Positions 33,453-46,439 of a DNA stretch of 64,000 nucleotides are shown in pieces. Position 1 is the stretch's first letter, and each line of letters opens with the position of its first letter. The position numbers and the translations under genes were made by a program. The notes under the pieces are model-generated. The model ran no database searches, had not been told where the DNA came from, and was given only the letters and a program-made list of their open reading frames with translations. Origin of the DNA: Euptelea pleiosperma. Its lineage: Eukaryota > Streptophyta > Magnoliopsida > Ranunculales > Eupteleaceae. Where the stretch lies: NCBI GenBank assembly GCA_035048495.1, contig CM068552.1, forward strand, positions 16,492,753 through 16,556,752. The letters run 5' to 3'.

Positions 33453-36400
33453 TTAGTGTAGTAGAAATGCATCGGTTAAATTTTTTTTTTGCTTTCATTT
33501 TTTTTGAAACACTTGGTAAGTCATGGGATACCTTCCCTTGTAAGTATCACCTTCTCGGAATGGCTTCGAGGATAAGGTCATTAAAGATTTATTTTACAAT
33601 AATTAAATACAAAATATCCATCACGTATATCAAGAAAAAACTTATCTTCTCAAAATACAAAGTATTACATATCCAAGTTGCCACAATTCACACATATACA
33701 TGAATACTACTGCATAACTAAATACACAAAAACCTCCATAATAAATGCAAAAGAGAAATCTACATATACAAAAGCTGATATCTCTTATCTTATTCGCTGC
33801 ATCTGAAACCGAGTACCACTCTCAGGTCTTTACTTTATCTTTACCTACAATGTAATATGTTAAGTGTACAGTGAGCTAATAAGCCATATGATATTCGCTC
33901 AAAAGTGCTTATATTAAGTAATTATCTTTTATCGTTGTCACATTCTCCTACGTAAAACTTTGATTTTTATCAACAATTCTACGTAAGAGTTTCTATCATT
34001 GCGTAGAACACACTTTTAAACAAAAATCGACTATTTGCATGAATTAAGTGCATTTCTGAAAGTCTAGATTAAAGCTACGTTGATTATCTCATTATGTGCT
34101 TTTTTTATCGTAGAGACACCAATTGAACGATTTTGAGGGAATGCGAACCCACAATCAACCCTCCTAGCCTAGGATCAAAGCTTATAGAGTCAGCAAGCTA
34201 AACACAAGAAGAAAATAGGCCGAAGGTGAGAAGAACCAAAGGATCGCTGAGCCAAACCAAAAACCAAAAGCCCAAGGCCGATTGAGTGGACCACTTTTGA
34301 ACCACAAGAGGTACTAAAGAGCCAAACGCAGATTGCTAGTGAGTCATGTTGCTGAGCTAGTGGACCAAAATGGCATCATCAATGATGAACCATGACACTA
34401 AACCATGGTGTAGATCAAGAACCTGGGCTGCTCTCAAAATCTAGGCAGATTACCAAAATCGCATGCCAAGGAAGTACAAGCGATTGGATGGTATGTTGCA
34501 CTTCACCGTAGACAGTGCACCACATAGAACAAGATGTTGGACCACAAAGTGGGTGACATATAGTGTGGACCATGTTGGTTGACTAATATACCAGCCACGA
34601 CATTTACAAGGTGGTAAACCAATTTATGGGCCATGAGATGGGCCAAGTCTGTTGTTTGACTTTGGACCAAATTGTTAGATATCAAGAAGCAACACACATG
34701 ATGAGAACAAGTTAAGGAAGTATGACACTTTTGGAAGCAAGTAATATGAATGGATGCGATTTTAGGAGTGAGTTAGACGTTTATGGCAAGATATGCAAGA
34801 TGGGTTGTATGAGCTAACGAGTTGGCAACATGGCTAGAGCAAAAGAGGACGTGGAGAGACTTTCCTTAAAAAGATGGTTCCCATATTCCATGTGAGAAAA
34901 TCTCACAAAGTGCAAGATGTAAGGAGATGAATGACAATGATAGAAAGTGAGATACTTTCCAAAAATTTGTGGGATACTTGCCACAAAAAGGAATAGACGT
35001 TTGAACGGTCCAGATTAACTCACGTGATGAAAAGATACAAAGGTGTGAAGGGCAAGAGGGTAATAACGTTGAACTTGAAGCATGCAAGTTGCTAACAATA
35101 GTTGTTGAAGATAATAAGAGGTGGGGTCCATAATCAAAGGATTTTTTTCACACTGCCCTCACAATAGAGAAGAAGATAACGCTGGAGCTGCCAACGGTTT
35201 CTCCAAAAGGGGAAACAATTCTCTTTAAAAAGGAGACTCCATTCACGTTTCTCTCTCTCACCCCCCCCCCCCCCCCCCCACTTTCTAATTTTCTTTCACG
35301 CTAACCCCATCTCTCCATTCCAAAAAAGAAATCGACCCCTACCTCTCCTGTCTCTAACCATCGATTCTCTACTCCTCTTCCCCTTCTCTCTCTCAGAAAC
35401 AAAAGGAAGACAGAAAACAAAAAAAGAAGAAAGAAAAAGAGGAAGAGAAGAAGAGAAGGAGATCGCCCAACACCTCTTCCCCCTATCTCTAGGAACCAAC
35501 GCTCCTCACCTTCTCCTTTCCATGGAGAACCCTGCAACTCCACGCCACCTTGCTGGCCACTTCAGATCTCCATTGTCACAACGCCTACACTCCTCCCCAC
35601 GCTCCCACATCGCGTCTCCTACAACAACCAAATCTACAACTCCCTGAAGTGCACTTCGTCAACTTGCTCTAGCACCCAACGACGCAGCCTGCAACTCAGT
35701 GCCCACAGCACACCCTTCGCCGCATCTTCAAAGTGCGACTTCATCTCGAGCCAGCCATCGTGAAAGAATCACCTTCCACCTCCAATCCGTGACTCCGTGC
35801 TACTCCTCACCAAGGTTCAACCTCCATGCCAACCTGTTCAAGCACATGACAGGTCGTGTGAACCATCCTCCAACCATCATTGCGCATCTTCCAAATGGCT
35901 TACAACAACCTGCTCTCCACTGTTTCTTCGACCACCTTTTCCACTGCTTGAACATTGTCGTTACCACACCGCCCTGCACCTCTCCATGATCACCGATCGG
36001 ATGCCCCTGTAATATATTGATCTTGTAACGATGGAAAAGTTGCAAATCTGCAACCAGCAGCGTTTCCATCTCCTTGGCCGATTAGTTTGACCACCTGCGA
36101 CGTCTTCATTCACCTGCAACTCCCCTCCTCGATCCCATCGTCTTCTCCTTCCATGAGTTGCAGCCACCCCATGTTCTTCCTACCATGCATCTCTGGCCAA
36201 TCTTTATTGGCCGATCCTACATCTCTGGTAAGCTCCCCAATGATGACTTTCTCTCTCCTCTTTCATCTCATCACTTCTTTCTCTCTCTAGTTTGAAAACT
36301 TATCTTTCTCTCATCTTGTTCTAGGTAGTTTCTTTTTACTTACTTTTATTATGCAATTTTTTTGATGTAAGAACTTGTTTTGAATTAATAAAAAATAGTT

Positions 36401-36800
36401 TTTAATTTCTCTCTATATCTAAAGTTTTTCTCTCTACTTATTCCATTCACCTCTTGTTTCTCTCTCTACAACTCTCTTTATTAGCTTTCTAGTTTATTAT
36501 TCTTATTTGCTTGTTTTGATTCTAATTTTGTAGTGATTGTTTTGATTATCAAATGAATGTTGGTTTGGCAAGGTGTATTTTCATCTTCTTATAGGTTGTG
36601 GAAATTTCTCTCTAAAAATCATAAATTGTGTTTTAAAAATCAATTTCACCATTCTCATCCCTCCATCAATCTTGTAGCATTCCGAAGTTATTTTATTCTA
36701 ATAATGCATTGCCCTAACCTCGAGTGCGGATCGACATCCGACACGAAGCCCTGTACAACTCTTATTTTTATAGGAATAAAGCTAGATAAATTACAAATGT
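33453..36800. other. Long non-genic stretch, possibly LTR-type leader sequence
   Basis: No conserved protein domain on either strand. 35220-35600 has the look of a transcribed leader: a TTTAAAAAGG box (35224), a CT-rich start with a run of 19 C at 35261-35279, then pyrimidine-rich sequence. 35520-36300 is unusually C-rich compared with the AT-rich surroundings, and its open frames are short and unlike any family I know. The best guess is LTR/leader DNA of an old retrotransposon, or a decayed gene start. This is not proven. Confidence 0.3.
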
Positions 36801-37189
36801 GTTGAAATTAGGGTTTTCGATCCAACGACACAAAAAAACCCTAGTTTTACCCTATAAGCACAACCTCAATGTAAAAAATAAATCACGGTTTATCTCATTT
36901 AAAACTATAATTCAATAAAATCAATCATGTAATATCAATAAACTTATAAGGGAAATCTCTTTTTTTTAAACACAGTAAATTCTAGTTCACTGAAGTACAA
37001 TTAGTCTCATTAACATCAATTATATATGACTCTGAATCACTAGCTCGGTCAGACCACAAATACCGATTTATAGTGCACAGTACCAACACTTCTTATCTCA
37101 CATTTAGCCTATAAATAGAGTCTCAAGAAGTGCATACACAACTGATTGTTTCGTTAAGTATCCTCTCTCCGAATACTCCAACTCCTATT

Positions 37190-37345
37190 AGGTATAAATA
37201 CAATAGAAATTACATAAATACAATAGAGCCCATACATTTAGGATTGAAGAACCGAAGGATTACATAAACGTAATACTGCTCATACCTTTAGGGACTCGAA
37301 TACCCAAGGGATTACGTAAACGTAATAGCGTCCATACCATATACT
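37190..37345. repeat. Short direct repeats around gattacgtaaacgtaata
   Basis: Related phrases recur at about 37255-37285 (gattacataaacgtaata) and 37317-37335 (gattacgtaaacgtaata), with a further one at 38828-38853 (gatttcgtaaacgtaata). Each is followed by ...ccatacc. The spacing is irregular. Confidence 0.45.
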
Positions 37346-37814
37346 ATAATCATCTATGTCTTTTTAAGTAAATCAAAATACTTTCTTTAATGTATACCGC
37401 CCAAGGGATCCTACAAGTAGATCTGGTTTTTCCATTCGATTATTGACCCAAATCTACATCTCTTGTGAACCCCAATATAGAAGTTAACCTCTTTGTTATC
37501 TTTATGGTATATCACCAAAGGAATCTTATAAATGACATGTGCATTTTTTTAAAATCTTATTTTTCTTACTTGATTTAAAAAAGAAATATTTCTTTCTTTT
37601 AGAAATTGAAGTATAACCAATATATACAATTATTGGGGTATTTTTAATTCTTGTGAGCCCAATATCAACATAAGTCTTTTACGGTCCAACTATTGAGGAA
37701 CTTATGGTCCATTTAATTAAAATACAAAAAAATAAAACTCTAAAGTATGAGTTATAACCCACCAAAACTACTCCCTATTAATAGGTTACAAACTACCCAA
37801 AATCAATCCCCCTC

Positions 37815-38190
37815 TTATGGGTGTAACAATAAAAAATCATTCTCCTTTTATGGGTGTTACAACCCAAAGATTATTTTCCTTTTATGAGTGTTACAACCCA
37901 AAGTTAGTCCCCTTTTTTGTAGATGTTATCATCCAAAAACAATTATTTTTTATAGATGTAACCATCCAAATCAATCATCTTTTTATGGATGTAACCATCT
38001 AAAATCAATCATTTTTTATGGATGTAACCATCTAAAATCACTTCCCTTTTTATAGATGTAACAATCGATAATCAACCTTTTTTTATGGATGTAACCATCC
38101 AAAAAGCAATCTCATTTTTTATGGACGTAACCATCCAAAAATATTCATCTTTTGTGGATGTAACCATCCAAAATCAGTCATCTTTTTATG
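37815..38190. repeat. Degenerate minisatellite, about 35-base unit
   Basis: At least ten consecutive copies of a unit resembling tttttatggatgtaaccatc followed by caaaatcaatcat. The start is the most divergent part (atgggtgttacaacccaaag) and the units at 37970-38110 are the most regular. The half-unit ggatgtaaccatcc is itself close to palindromic around ggat...atcc. A forward frame crosses the array (repeated MDVTI-type peptides), but this is a by-product of a unit length near a multiple of three rather than a gene. Confidence 0.7.
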
Positions 38191-40318
38191 AAAGAAAATA
38201 AAAGTAAACTTCCAGCATGGGAAGCAATTCAGTAGTTGATTTGGTCTCCCTCCCGTATACCTTTGCTAGTGTAACCTGCACTCGATAAAATAAAATATGT
38301 ATTTTAGAGATGAATTTCACAAAGAGGGGAATGATGCATTTACAGTTTTATTCTTATAAATACTTTCTCTAATTCTTTTCTTTTTCTAGTATGTTAATTT
38401 CATTTTCAAAATGATCACTTTCCTCTCTTGGAGTTCGTTTCAATTCCTTCTCTTTTTATCTCTATTATCAATTTTCCTCTCTTACATTTCTCTTTTTTAT
38501 TTTTCTCCATAGATTCAACAATACTAAGTGTCAAAGTGGAGAGAGATATGAGCACTCCTCTTTCATTTATAGGCTTTTAGATCACATCCAATGACAAATT
38601 AAAAGAAACGACTTTAGTCATATATGAACCAGATCAAAACATGACTTTTGTCTTAACACTTATTTGAACTAGTTATTGATCAGAACATGACTTATGTCTT
38701 AGCACTGATCTGAACCAGTTAGAAAAAAAAATCGAATCAAGACAACTGTCCTAGAAAAATTGGATTAAAACATTATGATTTTTGTCATGAAATTAATCCA
38801 TATCTGAGTTCATATAGTATCACCCAAGGGATTTCGTAAACGTAATAGCTCCCATACCATGTAGAATTAAATTGAGTAATGAACAGAGAATCAATATAGA
38901 TGTGAAAAATATGAATCATGATAATTAACCAATTTCTCAACCCATTTGACCATCATTCTTATGTTAAAACATAACCCCTAGGATCTTCTGTAGGAAGTCT
39001 TAAATATTTCACCCTAGAGCTCTAGGCCCTTCTTAATTATTTTTAACACTAGTGCCTGTAATCGAAGCACACCCTCTAAAACCTCCATTAAGACCATTAG
39101 TAGAAGCATGCCCTATAAATCTCCGTTAGGATTTTTAGTTGAAGCACACCATTTAAAACCTCTATTAGGGCCTTCAAACACACCGACTAATTCACCACCT
39201 AACAATATGCACCATGATGAAAGAAGATAATCACATGGTAACGAGAATCAAAACATAAAAAGAAGGGAGATCATAATCATTATGTTATATGCATCGCATA
39301 TTAAAATTAAAAGAAACTAAAATTAAAACTTTGAGAACTAAAGAGTTAGAGAGCTAGAGATATGGGTGATGACGACTAGGGCTTACGGAGCTCTCCTCTT
39401 GCTCTAATGATTTTAAGATTTTTGGGAGGTGAAGTCTCGACCTTTTGATTCAAAATTAGTGAAGGGTTGGGATTTCATAGAGATTTAACTAAATTTTTTT
39501 TTAAATAGTAAGATAATTTTAGTAATGTGGGGTCCACTCCTCATCACTCCTATGTCCAGTTATAATAAATAAGAGGAGATATTTTTTATTCCTTAATTAA
39601 TTCAATCATTTAAATCTATTCCAAAAATATAGTAGCAAATTTAGAATTTAAATTCAATTAGGATTCAATTTGTAAATACGTCATTTAATTAGTAGGATTT
39701 TATGGGTTTTGATCGAGAGATTCTCTCAATCTCTCATTATTATTATTAACAATCACTTGAAATGTTTCCTATTAAAGTTTAATCTCTTATAAAGTTTCAT
39801 ATTTTTTTCAATTTAAAAATAGTATATTTAATAACCTACTAAAAACTTTATTTTAGATTAATTATGTGCTAAAAATAGGCCTAATGCCCACATGTATCAA
39901 CTAGGCTTCAAATAAGATCATTTTCAAGCCCAAAATGTCTCTAAACTAGTTTTAAATGCCAACATTAATTATTTTAAACTCAACCAACACGCAATCATGC
40001 ATTAATGTTCAAATAAAAATTATTAAATTAATAAAAATATAATTAAAATACTGTAAAAAGTTTAAGGTATTATATCTTTTTAAATTATAGTAATTTGTTG
40101 AGTTTAAATGTATGATTAATTTTCGTTGTATTATTTCTTTTATCATGATTTGATTAGATTTACCATGATCTATTGTTTGCATGATTTAGATTCTGCGTAA
40201 TTCTTAATGTTAATGTTCTAAAATGATTTTATTTTAAAAATTATTTTTAGAAATTTTGAGTAAGTTATAAATTTTTTAGAGAACCTTAAAATGTATAATT
40301 TTAATATCAGTAGCCCAC
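38191..40318. other. AT-rich non-genic stretch
   Basis: No supported gene. Reverse complement of 39300-39500 has a CT-rich leader look (ctctagctctctaactcttt) and may be part of an LTR. The repeated phrase on 39060-39180 (aagcacaccctctaaaacct / aagcacaccatttaaaacct) shows a small tandem repeat. Confidence 0.3.
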
Positions 40319-40513
40319 TTGGTTGATATCCTCTCTCTTGCCTCCAAATACTCTAATATCTCTTTTGTTTTTAAGCCGAGAGCATCTAATGACTCAGCTC
40401 ATACTATAGCCTCTATGGCTATTTCTTTTTTGAATAAATTATTTTGGACTACTGACCACCCATCCTGGCTTTGTCACGCCATGGAATTGGATCATGATAG
40501 TTCCCCTCGTTAA
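40319..40513 (+). pseudogene. C-terminal piece of an RNase H-like (LINE) domain
   Basis: A frame reading DILSLASKYSNISFVFKPRA followed by SNDSAHTIASMA resembles the last strand and helix of the RVT_3-type RNase H domain (pattern I...L...F.N..F.FV.R..N..AH.LA). It stands alone, about 65 residues long, with no upstream RT. Confidence 0.5.
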
Positions 40514-41240
40514 TTTTTTGAATATATATATATACACGAGGGTTTAAGTCCCTAAAAGGACAAGTAAAAAGAACTGAATTTCTCTTGGTGAAAGTCCTAA
40601 ATTTCAATGGATCCATGTGGTAGAAGTAACAACTAGTGACGGTCTATGTGTGTGAACCCCTAAAAATATGATAGATGAAGATACATTCTCTAATTGTGTA
40701 TTGTGTTGATGCATTGATTTAACAAATGTTTCTCGAGTTTCGATCTGATACTTGTGTATATTATTGTTTGATTCCTATTATATAAAAATTGATTTCATGA
40801 TTTTATTATTGTAATATCTTGATTTTAGAGAATAAGTGGTGAGATTTGCTGAGCTTATGACGTACCTTATGTGTAAGTTTTCTAAGATCTAGTATTAAGA
40901 TGGAGACGTAGTCAGGGAGGCGAATTTTATTATAGTTAGATTTTATTATTGTTAATAATTGGTATTGATAATTTAAATTTAGATTTAATTAGGGATAATT
41001 GATTTTATTGGATTTGTGTTAGTTTAGTTGATGTTTAACATTAAATTGTCGTTTAAAACTTTCAAAATAAATTGTGGTTGTTGAAAGATTAAATTCTATA
41101 TGTTCATTGCTTTTGAAAATTCCAGCACAATAGCGCAAGAAAAATCATCTAAAATTGTAGGTGTCCGAATAGTATAAAATTTATTAGGATATGATTTTTT
41201 TGTAGTCCAAATCATATATTAAGAAATAGAACCAACTCTA
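40514..41240. other. AT-rich non-genic stretch
   Basis: Nothing recognisable besides a short TA run at about 40522-40535. Confidence 0.3.
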
Positions 41241-41284
41241 CCTGCTTGGACAAAAAGAGATACTAGCCAATGAGGGAAAGAAGA

Positions 41285-41700
41285 TCACAGAACATAATCA
41301 ACCAAAGTATACACCTTAAAGGTGATAGTATCAGCTAAACTATTACATTCACGATAATAGAAAATAAAAGAAACTTCCAAAAATGAGTTAGCTAAGAAGA
41401 GGATATCCACACCAATAACTGTCGAGTTCCATCCCAAAGACGACTTCTTACGAGCCAAGTGTTCTACCAAAAAGAGATTGTCTGAATCAACTATCTGATG
41501 AGAATACCCCATTGCAGCCTCCTGCTCCATACCCCATTTCAACGCTTTTGCTTCTGCTTCTTTCGTAGACACGACCCTTTCTTGGCGACCACCTGCCAGA
41601 ATAAAACAATGAGCTGAGTCTCTAATGATAAAGACAATCCCAACCCTTATGATTATGAATGTCCCACGCCCCATCGGAATTCACTTTTATCAACCTCGGT
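41285..41700 (-). pseudogene. RNase H-like domain fragment of a LINE
   Basis: The minus-strand frame from 41674 gives FIIRDSAHCFILAGGRQERV, VVSTKEAEAKALKWGMEQEA, HQIVDSDNLFLVEHLARK and FIFYYRECNSLADTITFKVY. These are the beta-strand, helix A, DS-N and C-terminal N..AD motifs of the plant LINE RNase H-like domain. The second (Glu) and third (Asp) acidic positions are present. The first-strand Asp is not seen, because the start of the domain is altered or shifted. No other LINE part is adjacent. Confidence 0.72.
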
Positions 41701-41879
41701 GGAGGAGGTTTCCATTGAGTCAAGGCTCGAGTAACGGATGACATCTCTAGCTTTTGGGATATGATCTTGACACATAAATCTAGCTTTTCTAAAAATCAAA
41801 GATTTATGGACAATTTTAAATATTTTAATTATGATCATTTGAAAAAAAAATTCAATGTGTAGAAATTTCACTATCACAC

Positions 41880-44800
41880 GGTTTTTCTGTTTTGGTTTTT
41901 AATTTGCACCATTAAATAACTAGGGTCAATTTATCTCAATACTTGTAGTTTTTACTTTCTATTTTAAATCCCAAGTGATTTAATTCAATTTGGATCAATT
42001 TTTATTTTATATAATTTTTATACCGTGAATTGTGTAAATAATCTTCTATCTATAGTTTGATAGAGAAACAAGTTACACTTCACTATTTTAGCTTAAAATT
42101 TTACTAAAAATTTGAGTTTATTAGTTTTATTTGTCTAGTTTATGGATTAGTTAAGTTTATTGGTTTTGAGTAAAAATTGAATTATTTGTGTATTTATCGA
42201 CATCTGAGTCGGCTCTATTTTTTTCTAGAAACTATATTTCATTTTGAAGATAATATTTTATGTGAAAACTTATCTTTATGTATTTCAAATTATTTTTTAT
42301 ATTCTACTATGAGTCTAGCTTCTATAGAACATCTTAAATCGCCTATTTTGGATACTAATTAAGTTCTTTTTTATTTTTAGAAGACAAAAGTATCATTTTA
42401 TTTTTTGATTTTATAGTTCACTACGTATGATTAGTACAAGTTATTTTATGTACATATAATTAAGTTTTGATTCTATAATTATTTAATATTTCTTACAAAG
42501 ATTACTACCTAACAAAATTTGTCTCATTAGATTCAGAGTTATGTATTTTGAGATACAAAATTTTGATTATTAAGATATAAATTTGTTTATGCTTAAAACT
42601 TAAAAATCTTAACTTGATTCAAGGGACTTCTTTGATTTATGAACCCATTGATCTTGAATCAAGCTAATGTGGTTAAACATATAATTTGAACTTAGAGAAT
42701 TTATGATCATTGGGCCTACATGTATTTTAATGAATTTGAATAATGGACTTATGATTGGTGAAATGAGATTATTACTTTTTTACTTTCATGTCTCGACCTT
42801 AGGTTATGGGTCGACCTATGGATAGTGGGTGAGGTTCTACATCTTGGGATCGGGATGTAGTAAAATTCTCTTATACTTCTCTTTACCTTATTGTAATACC
42901 ATGAGCTTTCGTTCAGGGTATAACGGTAAATTCACCTAAGAATGAAAACTTTAAACTTTTTCGGACTCCTATTATTATTTTTATTGTTTAATACTATGTA
43001 TAAGTATGTGTATTTAATTTGGTTTCATTTTGACAACTTTGAAAAAATATATTATTTTTGAAACTCGCTCTTTAGGACTAAACTCTTGCTAAGAATATAG
43101 AACTATAACTTGCACGGGACTTTTTCTTTCCCCAACTAACATTTTAGAACTTTTATAAAAAATTATTTTGTGGACCCGAAACACCAAAAATATTCATATT
43201 TTACCCTTACCAACTTACCTGTGAAATTTGGAACCTTTCCCGAGACATGAAAACTCTAGTCGAAGATTTTGAGAGATTTTGACAAAATAGTATTTTTCGT
43301 AATTTTTAAAACTTTCTTACCATTCATATATTTTTCTAAATTAATAATTAATTATATTTTATTTATTTAATTTGAGTGTGGGACCTGTGAATCACTTTTG
43401 GGTCATTCTGAGGTCATCTTGATACTTTTCTAAAGCTTTGAATTTTTTGTTATTTTTTGTATTTAGACTATTGTATGTGATTTATGTGTGTGTGTGTGTG
43501 ACATGTGTCAATACCTTATTGTATAAACTTTTAAATTATAAAATATAGTTTAATTGAATTAATGAATAATTATTTTTGTTATGATTGTTGGGTGGCCCGT
43601 ATGGCCTATATAAAGGCCTTTTGGGCTTAATAATATTCTTAAATGAAGCCTAGTTGATTATATGGGCTTTCTAACCTATTAGTAATGTAAAATATAAGTT
43701 TTTAAGGGTTGAAAAAGTCATCCCTCTGATAGTTACGAATTTCACTAATATAGAAACCTTAATCCTTCCCTAAACCTATTTATGAAAACCCTAAAACTTT
43801 AGAAGTTTTCACAAACCCAAACTCTATTAAAGAATAGAGAAATCTCCATTAAACCTTCATCTGAGAATCAATCGCAATCGAACAAGAATGGAGAATTGAC
43901 GGAGACTCCGAATGGAAGAACATACTCCGAAGAGAGGACAATCCGACAACTTTTAAATTTAAAGAAACCTTTAATTTTTATTAAAGTTCAAGAAAACTTA
44001 AGGTAAGTGTGCTTGATCAATCATATGCTTGTTCTTCTTCAAGTTATTATTTTTCTTTCATTATATAATGGTAAGTCTTCATTATAAATTAATTTGGGCA
44101 TGATTTAGTGTGTTTTTCTTGAGTTGATTATTGTTTTGTGCCACCATGATGGGTTTGGCCATAACTTATTTGGTACCCATAACAAATAGTCATTTCTTTA
44201 TAATTTTTGTGGTACTTTTAAGACTTAAATATTTTTTTAATTATTTTTTCTAAAATCCTCTATGAATCTATTTTCTAAAATAGTTGAGTTTTTATTTTTA
44301 TAATTTATATTTATTTAGTTATTATTTTTCGAATGTGCTGTCATTTTCTTCACAATCCAGAATTTTAGATTCTGTACAGTCTATTTAATTAAAGAGTTTG
44401 ATCTATATTTTAAACCTGAATATTTTTATAATTAATTTTTATAGCTACTTCTATAAATTTATTTTTTAAATCCGTTGAGTTTGTATTTTTTGAAGTTTTA
44501 TTTATTAAGTTATAATTTTTCAAATGTATTATATTTTTATATAAAACCCATAATTTTAGATTCTGTACGGTCCAGCTCATTAAAGATTCAATCTATATTT
44601 TAAATCAGAATATTTTTATAATTATTTTTCATAGATACCTCTATGAATCTAATTTCCAAATTAGTTAAGTTTGTATTTTTTTCAAATTTATTTATTTAAA
44701 TATAATTTTTACAATGTGCTAGACTTTTCTGCAAGACATAGAATTCCAGATTCTGTACGGTCCAGTTGATTAAGTATTCACACATATATTTTGAAACTAA

Positions 44801-46340
44801 ATATTTTTTTATTTATTTTTCATAAAAACCTATTTGTGAGATCCGTTGATTTTATATTTTTAGGATATGTATTTATTTAGTTATAATTTTTCTAAGGTAC
44901 TGACAATTTCAATAAAACTCAGAATTTCAGATTCTGTGTATTCTATTTCTTTAAAAATTTTGACTTTACTTTTAGAAATAAATATTTTTAAATTTATTTT
45001 TCATAGAAATCTCAGTGAATATAATCTTTAAATCCATTGAGTTTATATTTTTTTAATTTATATTTATTTAGTTATGATTTTTATAAGAAAATATATTTTT
45101 TATGAAAAACCTATTTCTTGAATTTTTGACGATTAATGGCCTTGGAAACCTTTAGTGGTTCGGTCATGACTTATTGACTATTAAACCTAGATGGTTTGAC
45201 CTATACTTGTATGCATGAGGATCCCATCCATATGTCTTGGATCTCTAATAGGGTTCAGCCAAGTGTTTTGAATCTCTCTTTAGGGTTCGACCTTGTGTCA
45301 TGGATTCCTCATAGGGTTCGACAATGGTGTGTTGGATTCTCTTGTGATTTTCACTTATATCATTCATCCGTGTTGATTGCGACCTTCGGTGATTGTTACA
45401 TGTTACTTATGTTTAACTATAATTCGTTCCAATGTTATCACTTTTGATGATCATGTGTTCATTTTATATTATTATTTAAATGTTAAATACATGTGTGCTT
45501 ATACCATGTAACCCTAGTACCATCTTGTTGTTATACCATGATCATCACGTCATTTCATATAAGGGGTGCATAAGGGAACGGGGCTGAAGTATATTATATA
45601 CGTTTATATTAGTTTTATCAATTAATCAGGGTTCGGTACCCTAGGGTGAAAAGCCCCAGACATTATTATTTCCTGCAGATGTGTCGATGAGACCGTTCCA
45701 AGTGCGGGAAGGAAATGGAGACCCTGTGGTTATAGGTACTAGTTGCATTTGTATTTGTACTCACTTGCATTCACCCCCATATTCATGTCATCCTTATTAT
45801 ACGATTGAGATACATATCGTGATTAAAAAACTTGTATAGTATGAAATCATATCATGCACACTGTTGTATTACTGGGCCTCGGCTCACGGTGCTACACTGA
45901 TACCATTTTCAGATTTTGAGGAGCTAGGTACGTGGGATGATTTTGAGACGGAAGACTCCAGTGTACTCAAGGAGATTGACGAGGATTTGGGAGTCGATCC
46001 CATACTTTAGAAAGATGTATTTGATTATTTTATAATATTATTTATTTATTTTCACGTGCATGTAAGCCTTTAATTGAGAGTATGTTCTTACATCCTTCTC
46101 TCCACATTTAGTTGATTAATTGAATTATTTGAATTATGAATTATTTGAATTATTTATTTTCTATATCTAGACTTTTTTTTATTTATTTAGTGGGTTTTCG
46201 AATGAACCTTAGTAGTCTAATTGACCTAATTGGACCACTGGAGGACATTCATAAATCACATCTGGGTTCGGGTACAGGTCCACCTACGAATTTTTTGGTC
46301 GTATCTGGATATTCGGATTCAGGACGTGACACTTATTATG
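41880..46340 (+). mobile_element. Probable Ty3/gypsy-type LTR sequence (no coding part seen)
   Basis: A very AT-rich 4.4-kb block without domains but with LTR-like landmarks in order on the + strand: a TATATAAAGGCC box at about 43605; CT-poor leader text; the recurrent agattctgta repeats (44360-44950); a block containing cggggctgaagtatattata, gtgaaaagccccagac and ccgttccaagtgcgggaagg (45575-45720); and a gaggagctaggtacgtggga acidic tail (45920-46008). It ends ggattcaggacgtgaca at 46332. The terminal ...GTGACA is common at gypsy LTR ends. The left boundary and a second LTR are not seen; it may be a solo or truncated LTR. Confidence 0.4.
44280..45110. repeat. Four to five degenerate ~190-base tandem repeats
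   Basis: A phrase of the type cagaattttagattctgtac recurs at about 44359, 44548, 44745 and 44930, spacing 185-197. Each is preceded by a gtgct/gtatt-a-tttt-t-ataaa segment and followed by tctatatttta...atatttttataatta and cctc-atgaatct-atttccaaatc-gttgagtttgtattttt. Divergence between units is high. The array lies within the putative LTR. Confidence 0.6.
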
Positions 46341-46439
46341 GAGTATGTAAAGTTCGATTCAGTATGCCCTTTACTATTATGCTAGTAGTTGAAATAATTT
46401 TATGAGATGATCGTCAATAGCCTTCAACATCTATAATAA

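Noticed and set aside
35296..36290. Several overlapping frames of 60-96 codons suggesting a gene in C-rich DNA
   Set aside because: No domain, no consistent frame, and the sequence looks like pyrimidine-rich leader or LTR DNA; kept only as an unassigned stretch.
37817..38002. Repeated peptide frame (MGVT/MDVTI units)
   Set aside because: It is translation of a minisatellite whose unit is near a multiple of three.
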